DNA of 46,282 bases from contig NZ_JAEVHM010000028.1 of assembly GCF_016802865.1 (NCBI RefSeq), positions 1 through 46,282 of the forward strand, read 5' to 3'. The stretch comes from Micromonospora parastrephiae. GTDB taxonomy: Bacteria; Actinomycetota; Actinomycetes; Mycobacteriales; Micromonosporaceae. The notes beneath the pieces were generated by a model, which was not told where the DNA came from, ran no database searches, and saw nothing but the letters and a program-made list of their open reading frames with translations. The number at the start of each line of letters is the position of its first letter. Position 1 is the stretch's first letter. Shown piece by piece: positions 40,549-46,282 of the stretch. Both the position numbers and the translations under genes were made by a program.

Positions 40549-41841
40549 CTAGTGCAGGGCGACGGCCAGGTCCGGGTCGACCGCGCCGAGGGTGGCGCGG
40601 GGCACGACCAGGACCATGACCGCCAGCGCCGCGGCCATGCCGCCCGCGACGACGACCGCCATCGGTACGCTCCCCGTGCCGAACAGGCCGGCGAGGGGCG
40701 CCGACAACGCGCCGATGCCGAACTGCACGGCCCCGAGCAGCGCCGCGGCGGTCCCGGCGGCCTCGCTGTGCCGGCTCATGGCCAGCGCCGGAGCGTTCGG
40801 CAGGGCCAGGCCGGCGGCGGCCAGGACGAGCCACAGTGACGCGAGCAGGGTGCCCAGCCCACCGAGCCCGGTGACGGCGAACAGGACCAGCAGCAGCCCC
40901 GCCGCCGTTCCGGCGATCAGGGCGCTGACCAGGATCTGCTGCGGGGTGTAGCGGCGCAGCAGCCGGACGTTGAACTGGGTGGCCGCGATCAGGCCGACGG
41001 CACCGGCCCCGAAGGCCAGGCCGAACTGCTGCTCGTCGAGGCCGTACTGGTCCTGGAGGACGAAGGACGACCCGGACACGTACGCGAACAGGGACGCCAT
41101 GGCCAGCCCGGCGACCAGCACCAGGCCGACGAAGGCCCGGTCGTTGAGCAGTCCCCGGTAGTCGCGCAGCGTCGCGGCCAGCCCACCGTGTCGGCGGCGC
41201 GCCACCGGAAGCGTCTCCGGCAGTCGCAGCGCGGCGACGACGATCAGCAGGGCGCCCAGCACCGCCAGCGCCGCGAAGACGCCCCGCCACTCGGTCCAGC
41301 GCAGCAGGCCGCTGCCCAGCGTCGGCGCGAGGATCGGCGCCAGACCCATCACCAGCATCAGCCGGGAGAAGATCCGCGCGAAGGATGCGCCGCTGAACAG
41401 GTCCCGGACGACCGCCGTGGCGACCACGGTGGCGGCCGCGACGCCGAGACCCTGGAGTACGCGCAGCGTGCCGAGGACGGCGATGTTGGGTGCGAAGACG
41501 CACAGCACGGAGGCCACGATGTGCGCGGCCAGGCCGGCGAGCAGCGGCAGGCGCCGGCCGACCACGTCGGAGAGCGGCCCGATCAGCAACTGGCCGAGCG
41601 CGAGGCCGAGCAGCGTGCCGGTCAACGTCAACTGCACGGCGGTCTCGGTGGTCTGCAGGCCGGCCGTGATGGCGGGCAGCGCCGGCAGGTACATGTCGAT
41701 GGTCAGCGGGCCGATCGCGATCAACGCGCCCAGCACGAGGACGAGTTGGAGTCGTTGGCGGTTGCTCATCAGGTCACCGGGCAGCACGTCCTGCTCGGGG
41801 GCGGAATGTGGGCCGGTCTTCTCCACCAGCTGCTTCATCAT
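40549..41841 (-). CDS. Bcr/CflA-type MFS multidrug efflux pump
   Basis: 430 residues, 12 membrane helices. Hallmarks of the DHA1 Bcr/CflA group: PLTIDMYLPALPAI in helix 1, LGLALGQLLIGPLSDVVGRR (motif A) between helices 2 and 3, and VLQGLGVAAATVVATAVVRD. Exports drugs such as bicyclomycin, chloramphenicol or sulfonamides in relatives; substrate here unknown. Two ATG codons stand together at 41841 and 41838; AGAGAG precedes the first. A perfect 17-bp palindrome lies about 100 nt upstream. Confidence 0.93.
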   Translation of the reverse strand: MMKQLVEKTGPHSAPEQDVLPGDLMSNRQRLQLVLVLGALIAIGPLTIDMYLPALPAITAGLQTTETAVQLTLTGTLLGLALGQLLIGPLSDVVGRRLPLLAGLAAHIVASVLCVFAPNIAVLGTLRVLQGLGVAAATVVATAVVRDLFSGASFARIFSRLMLVMGLAPILAPTLGSGLLRWTEWRGVFAALAVLGALLIVVAALRLPETLPVARRRHGGLAATLRDYRGLLNDRAFVGLVLVAGLAMASLFAYVSGSSFVLQDQYGLDEQQFGLAFGAGAVGLIAATQFNVRLLRRYTPQQILVSALIAGTAAGLLLVLFAVTGLGGLGTLLASLWLVLAAAGLALPNAPALAMSRHSEAAGTAAALLGAVQFGIGALSAPLAGLFGTGSVPMAVVVAGGMAAALAVMVLVVPRATLGAVDPDLAVALH

Positions 41842-41942
41842 CTCGATCTCTCTGCGGAGGGTCGTACGTCGTGGGGCGAGCGGTGGTGTCGATCGGTCTC
41901 GGTGATTCTCCCGTGCGGACAACGTCGCAGACCCCTGTGACA

Positions 41943-41959
41943 TCCCCACTGTGTGGGGA
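41943..41959. promoter_or_regulatory. Perfect palindrome, candidate operator of the efflux pump
   Basis: TCCCCAC-TGT-GTGGGGA, 7-bp perfect arms with a 3-nt spacer, about 100 nt before the pump start. It resembles TetR/MarR-type operators by form only; no regulator gene is adjacent. Confidence 0.4.
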
Positions 41960-41976
41960 CTCACGCGCACGACGAA

Positions 41977-42005
41977 CGCCCCACCGCCAGCGCGGCGGTG
42001 GGGCG
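41977..42005 (-). terminator. Hairpin terminator after the acyl-CoA dehydrogenase gene
   Basis: Perfect 12-bp stem (41977-41988 / 41994-42005) with a 5-nt loop, 21 nt past the stop at 42027. Confidence 0.8.
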
Positions 42006-42026
42006 GGGGGCGCGATCGGGTGGCGG

Positions 42027-43196
42027 CTAGACGGCGCCGGCGAGCAGTTGACGTGCCATGACGATGCGCTGCACCTGGTTGGTGCCCTCGTAGATCTGGG
42101 TGATCTTGGCGTCCCGCATCATCCGCTCGACCGGGTAGTCCCGCGTGTAGCCGTAGCCGCCGAGCAGCTGCACCGCGTCCGTGGTGATCTCCATGGCGGC
42201 GTCGGAGGCGAAGCACTTGGCCGCCGCGCCGAAGTAGGTCAGGTCGGCGTCGCCGCGCTCGGACTTGCCGGCCGCGGCGTAGGTGAGCTGCCGGGCCGCC
42301 TCCAGCTTCATGCCCATGTCGGCGAGCATGAACTGGACGCCCTGGAACTCGGCGACCGCCTTGCCGAACTGCCGGCGCTCGGCCACGTACCCCTTGGCGT
42401 AGTCGAGCGCGCCCTGCGCGATCCCGACGGCCTGCGCGGCGATGGTCACCCGGGTGTGGTCCAGGGTCCTCATGGCGGTGCCGAAGCCGGTGCCCTCCGC
42501 GCCGATGATCCGGTCCGCCGGAATCCGCACGTTGTCCAGGTAGACCTCGCGGGTGGGCGAGCCCTTGATGCCGAGTTTCTTCTCCGGGGCGCCGAAGCTC
42601 ACCCCGGGATCGGACTTCTCGACGACGAAGGCCGAGATGCCCCGGGAGCGGGCGGCCGGGTCGGTGACGGCGAAGACGGTGTAGAACTCGGACACGCCGG
42701 CGTTGGTGATCCAGCGCTTCACGCCGTTGAGCACCCAGTGATCCCCGTCACGTACGGCCCGGGTGGTCATCGACGCCGCGTCGCTGCCCGCCTCCGGCTC
42801 GGAGAGGCAGTACGAGAACATGGCGTCGCCGGCCGCGACCGGCGTCAGGTAGCGGCGCTTGAGCTCCTCCGAACCGGACAACAGCAGCGGCATCGTGCCG
42901 AGCTTGTTCACCGCCGGGATGAGTGAGGAGGACGCGCAGGCGCGGGCCACCTCCTCGATCACGATGGCGGTGGCCAGCGCGTCCGCGCCCGCCCCGCCGT
43001 ACTCCTCGGGGATGTGCGGTGCGTGGAAGTCGGCCGCCCGCAGCGCGTCGTAGGACGCCTTGGGGAACTCGCCGGTCTCGTCGGCCTCGGCGGCGTGCGG
43101 GGCCACCTTGGCCGCGCAGACCTCACGGACCGCCTCCCGGATCGCCTGGTGCTCTTCGGGCAACCGATAGACGTCGAACGACTCGCCTGCGGCCAT
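42027..43196 (-). CDS. Acyl-CoA dehydrogenase
   Basis: 389 residues. FAD enzyme that introduces a 2,3 double bond in acyl-CoA. Signature 1 [18 protein letters not shown], signature 2 [20 protein letters not shown] and the catalytic Glu in [12 protein letters not shown] near the C terminus, the position used by short- and medium-chain enzymes. GGGAGGGG lies about 5 nt before ATG 43196. The same neighbourhood holds acetoacetyl-CoA synthetase and a thioesterase, suggesting short-chain acyl-CoA turnover. Confidence 0.95.
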   Translation of the reverse strand: MAAGESFDVYRLPEEHQAIREAVREVCAAKVAPHAAEADETGEFPKASYDALRAADFHAPHIPEEYGGAGADALATAIVIEEVARACASSSLIPAVNKLGTMPLLLSGSEELKRRYLTPVAAGDAMFSYCLSEPEAGSDAASMTTRAVRDGDHWVLNGVKRWITNAGVSEFYTVFAVTDPAARSRGISAFVVEKSDPGVSFGAPEKKLGIKGSPTREVYLDNVRIPADRIIGAEGTGFGTAMRTLDHTRVTIAAQAVGIAQGALDYAKGYVAERRQFGKAVAEFQGVQFMLADMGMKLEAARQLTYAAAGKSERGDADLTYFGAAAKCFASDAAMEITTDAVQLLGGYGYTRDYPVERMMRDAKITQIYEGTNQVQRIVMARQLLAGAV

Positions 43197-43446
43197 GTCG
43201 GCCCCTCCCCTTCACCGCTATCATGCGCAGTCTGTGACGTCTCCTGACCGCCGACCGCGCAGACTGAAGACTAGCGACTGCAGTTCAGGTGATGTTACCG
43301 GCGCGTAGGTATGGGCATGACGGAGCACCCACGCCGCTGGGCGATGATGGAAGACAGACAGTGAGCCACCCCTCCGGTGCCCGCCCAGGCGCCGCAGCAG
43401 AATGCGACGCGACGACGCGCCGCCAGTGCGAGCGGAGAAGACAGGC

Positions 43447-44874
43447 GTGACGATCCCCTACCCCACCATCCAGCCGACCCCCGCCATCGCCGCGGTGACG
43501 CCGCCCTCGGGCGCACCTCGGCCGCGGGTGACGTTCCTGGGGACCGGATACCTCGGTGCGACGTACGCCATCTGCTACGCCGAGCTGGGCTACGAGGTGC
43601 TCGGGTTCGACGTCGACGCCGACAAGATCGCGATGCTGAACGCCGGGCAGGTGCCGATCCACGAGCCCGGCCTGGACGAGCTGCTCAAGCGCAACCTCGC
43701 CGCCGGTCGCCTGCGGTTCAGCACCGACATCGCCGAGACCGCCGAGTTCGGTGACGTGCACTTCATCTGCGTCGGCACCCCGCAGCGGGCCGGCGGGATG
43801 GGCGCCGACCTGTCGTACGTCGAGGCGTCGGTCACCAGCCTGGCGCAGCACCTGACCCGCAAGGCGCTGATCGTCGGCAAGTCCACCGTGCCGGTGGGCA
43901 CCGCCGAGTGGGTGGAGCAGCTGGTCGGCAAGCACACCCCCAACGACCTGGGCGTCGAGGTGGCGTGGAGCCCCGAGTTCCTCCAGGAGGGCTTCGCCGT
44001 CGACGACGTCCTGCGCCCCAACCGGATCGTGGTCGGCGTGAAGAGCGAGTGGGCCAACGGCATGCTCTACGCCGCGCACAAGGGCGTCTTCGACCTGGCC
44101 GCCACCGAGGACCGCGAGGTGCCCCTGGTGGTCACCGACTTCGCGACCGCCGAGCTGGTCAAGGTCGCCGCGAACGCCTTCCTCGCCACCAAGATCTCCT
44201 TCATCAACGCGATGGCCGAGGTCTGCGAGGCCTCCGGCGGCGACGTCACCCAGCTGGCCCGGGCCATCGGGTACGACCCGCGCATCGGCAACCGGTTCCT
44301 CCAGGCCGGCCTCGGCTTCGGCGGCGCCTGCCTGCCCAAGGACATCCGCGCCTTCCAGGCCCGGGCGCAGGAGCTGGGCGCCGGCGAGGCGCTGCGCTTC
44401 CTGCACGAGGTCGACCTGATCAACCTGCGCCGCCGCACCCGGGTCCTCCAGCTCGCCGCGGACCTGCTCGGCCGCCGCTCCGGGCCGGCCGGTCCGGACT
44501 TCTCCGGCACCCGGATCGCCGTGCTGGGCGCCACCTTCAAGCCCAACACCGACGACGTCCGCGACGCCCCGGCGCTCGCCGTCGCCGCGCTGCTCCAGAA
44601 GGCCGGCGCCGACGTGCACGTGTACGACCCGCAGGGCAGCGAGAACGCCCGCCGCGCCGTGCCCGAGCTGACCTACGAGGCCGGCATCAACGAGGCGGTC
44701 GCCGACGCCGACCTGGTCTGCGTTCTCACCGAGTGGGCCGACTTCCGCAACGCCGACCCGGTCGCCCTGGGCGAGCTGGTCGCCGGCCGCAAGGTCGTCG
44801 ACGGCCGCAACTGCCTCGACTCCACACTGTGGACGCAGGCCGGCTGGGAGTACCGGGGCATGGGCCGACCCTGA
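43447..44874 (+). CDS. udgA: UDP-glucose 6-dehydrogenase
   Basis: Oxidises UDP-glucose to UDP-glucuronate with two NAD, for cell-wall or exopolysaccharide sugars. 475 residues. NAD motif FLGTGYLGATYAICYAELG (about 30), catalytic Cys in GFGGACLPKDIRAF (about 295), the SPEFLQEGFAVDD and KPNTDDVRDAPA blocks, and the C-terminal UDP-binding domain. GTG 43447 follows GGAGAAG; the frame extends back to ATG 43402. The first about 25 residues (IPYPTIQPTPAIAAVTPP) are an unusual Pro-rich extension. Terminator follows. Confidence 0.95.
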   Translation: MTIPYPTIQPTPAIAAVTPPSGAPRPRVTFLGTGYLGATYAICYAELGYEVLGFDVDADKIAMLNAGQVPIHEPGLDELLKRNLAAGRLRFSTDIAETAEFGDVHFICVGTPQRAGGMGADLSYVEASVTSLAQHLTRKALIVGKSTVPVGTAEWVEQLVGKHTPNDLGVEVAWSPEFLQEGFAVDDVLRPNRIVVGVKSEWANGMLYAAHKGVFDLAATEDREVPLVVTDFATAELVKVAANAFLATKISFINAMAEVCEASGGDVTQLARAIGYDPRIGNRFLQAGLGFGGACLPKDIRAFQARAQELGAGEALRFLHEVDLINLRRRTRVLQLAADLLGRRSGPAGPDFSGTRIAVLGATFKPNTDDVRDAPALAVAALLQKAGADVHVYDPQGSENARRAVPELTYEAGINEAVADADLVCVLTEWADFRNADPVALGELVAGRKVVDGRNCLDSTLWTQAGWEYRGMGRP

Positions 44875-44888
44875 CCGATCCGACGTTC

Positions 44889-44924
44889 ACGGCCGGTCGC
44901 GGAGCGCTCTCCGCGGCCGGCCGT
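44889..44924 (+). terminator. Intrinsic terminator after UDP-glucose dehydrogenase
   Basis: 16-bp stem (44889-44904 / 44909-44924) with one U.G and a 4-nt loop, followed by a T-rich tail (TGTCGTTGTTT). The most classical terminator of the window. Confidence 0.85.
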
Positions 44925-45024
44925 TGTCGTTGTTTGCCCCGGACCCGCCGACAAGAGTCGAAATCCGCGCCAGCTTTGGGCATGCTGCGACAGTGGGAGT
45001 CCACAGTGCGGGCGGAGGGGTGTC

Positions 45025-46282
45025 GTGGCGACCTTTCAGTGCTCCTCGTGCGGTCGGGAGATCAAGCCGGCCGTCCGCTGTCCGCACTGCGGCGCCGATC
45101 AGCCGCAGTGGGTCGAGCACCTGGCGGACATCGAGCGCTCGATCGCGGAGATGAAGGCGCGCGACGCCGCCATCGCCCGGGAGCAACGGCAGATCGCCGC
45201 CAAGATGCAGGCCGCGCTCTTCCAGCGGGACATCCTCGCGCACGCCGGTGAGGAACGGATCAAGCAGGCCACGCGGCCCCGCCGGGTGCTGCGTCGCCGC
45301 CCCGGCCGCCGCCCGCCGACCGCCACCACCGGCGCCCCGCCGCGGGTGCCCCGCCAGGGCACACCGCCCGCACCGGAGGATCCGCCGCCGCCCCCGCCCC
45401 GGCCGTCCTGGCTGGACGCCGACGACCCGGAGCATCCACCGGAGGCGTCGTCGCGGGAGGTGCAGAACATCCCGCTCGGGCTGGGCGCGCTGCTGCTCGG
45501 CGTGGCCGCGGTGGTCTTCGCCGCGGTGGCGACCAGCTCGATGGACGCGCTGGCCCGGCTCGGCATCCTGCTCCTCGCCACCGCGCTGATGCTGCTCGCC
45601 CCGCCGGCACTGGCCCGGCGCGGGCTCACCTCGACCGCCGAGACGATCTCTGCGGTCGGCCTGCTGCTGGTGCCGTTGGCCGGCAACGCGCTCTGGGCGG
45701 TGGACCGGGTCGGCGTCACCGGAGCGGTCTTCGCGGGGGTGATCTTCGCGGTCACCGCTGCCGTGGCGTTCGGGTACGCCCGGTGGACGGGTCTGCGCGT
45801 ACCCCGGTTCGCCACCGTGCTCGCCGCGCAGCCGGTGCTGCCCCTGCTGGCGTACGACCGGGTCACCGGGCCCGCCGGCTGGGCCCTGGTGCTCACCCTG
45901 GTCGCCGTCTTCGACCTGTGGCTGACCCGCTCCGGGGTGGCGGTCGGCAGCCCGTCCGGCAGGACCTGCCGGACCCGGTCACGCCGCCGACACCCGGCCA
46001 ACGCGGCACCGACAGCCGACCCGAGGGCGCTCCGGAGGAAGCCGCCGAGGTGGTCGACGCCCACCCCGGGTCCGCCGACATCCGACCGACCCGCCCGGTG
46101 CCCGGGCTGCGCGAGCTGATCTGGCTGCTGCACGCGGCGGCGGTCGCTGTAGCCCTCGCGTACGCGGTCACCGCCCTGCTCCGGGCGCAGACCGTGCCGA
46201 CGGCGGTCGGCGCCGGGGCGGCGCTGCTGCTGGCCGCCGCGGTCGGGCTGGCCGGCGCGCTGGTGCTGCGGCGTCCGCCGCT
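45025..46282 (+). CDS. Zinc-ribbon polytopic membrane protein, frameshifted, runs off the right edge
   Basis: GTG 45025 has GGAGGGG 4 nt upstream. Residues 1-30 form a four-Cys zinc ribbon (CSSC, CPHC), followed by a coiled coil (ERSIAEMKARDAAIAREQRQ), a Pro-rich linker and a run of membrane helices (LGLGALLLGVAAVVFAAVAT and on), like the very large actinobacterial proteins named after the SCO7613 C-terminal domain. As read the frame ends at 46119, but adding one G to the GGGG at 45934-45937 restores a continuous frame (…PGLRELIWLLHAAAVAVALAY…) to the window end. Function unknown. Confidence 0.75.

Noticed and set aside
37181..43196. Acetoacetyl-CoA synthetase, thioesterase and acyl-CoA dehydrogenase as one dedicated catabolic cluster
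   Set aside because: They are separated by terminators, divergent promoters and unrelated membrane genes, so a shared operon is not supported; only a loose functional theme is.

Overview
The window is high-GC (about 70 %) DNA from an actinomycete. Codon use, frequent GTG starts, strong 4-base stop/start couplings and the gene order mfd - mazG - eno - (septum formation initiator) point to Actinobacteria. The protein flavour and the intergenic palindromes suggest Micromonosporaceae, most likely Micromonospora or a close relative; this is inference from memory, not a database match. Several genes are ones that lie near each other in Mycobacterium tuberculosis (mfd, mazG, eno, a short-chain cis-prenyltransferase, phoH2, glpX, xseA/xseB, ispH), so this is core chromosome and not an island. 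I see no rRNA, tRNA, CRISPR array, insertion sequence, prophage or biosynthetic cluster.

Layout. 1-111: start of a septum-formation-initiator-like gene running off the left edge. 190-6788: eno, with a divergent lipoprotein/nudC pair, a DUF885 metallopeptidase-like gene, a frameshifted mazG and a SurA-N-like lipoprotein. 6843-10472: mfd. 10473-10888: intergenic palindromes. 10889-12995: a cyclase-family gene convergent with an S66 LD-carboxypeptidase-like gene. 13067-13659: remnant of an ABC-2/DUF3533-type membrane protein. 13787-16573: ppc. 16641-20163: a Gly/Asp-repeat membrane protein, rmuC, a small lipoprotein and ispH. 20278-21786: xseA-xseB. 21872-23645: LprG-like lipoprotein and DUF4245. 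23802-25801: glpX coupled to a DMT transporter. 25668-30076: an Asp-box membrane protein, a ferredoxin/thioredoxin-reductase-like flavoprotein, a rhomboid protease and a lytic-transglycosylase-like secreted protein. 30354-31769: PIN-PhoH. 32181-34116: a small regulatory module with two orphan small genes divergent from an XRE regulator and a small membrane protein. 34184-36975: otsB, uppS-like and a geranylgeranyl-reductase-like flavoprotein. 37181-43196: acetoacetyl-CoA synthetase, a hot-dog thioesterase, a membrane protein, a Bcr/CflA-type MFS pump and an acyl-CoA dehydrogenase. 43447-44874: UDP-glucose 6-dehydrogenase. 45025-end: a zinc-ribbon membrane protein.

Functional threads. Central carbon: eno, ppc, glpX. 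Isoprenoids: ispH, a cis-prenyltransferase and a prenyl reductase. Short acyl-CoA/ketone-body use: acetoacetyl-CoA synthetase, thioesterase, acyl-CoA dehydrogenase. Genome maintenance: mfd, xseAB, rmuC, mazG.

The signals most worth following are regulatory. First, several intergenic palindromes, two of which (4940-5002 and 37090-37164) share a core and are dispersed. Second, a cluster of six CGTGAC hexamers between the XRE gene and its divergent neighbour, one lying on the XRE -10 element. Third, at least eight genes whose start codon sits 6-7 nt after a TANNNT -10, that is, leaderless mRNAs; one divergent pair at 39829-39838 has -10 boxes that overlap. Fourth, three frameshifts, which are either gene decay or assembly errors.
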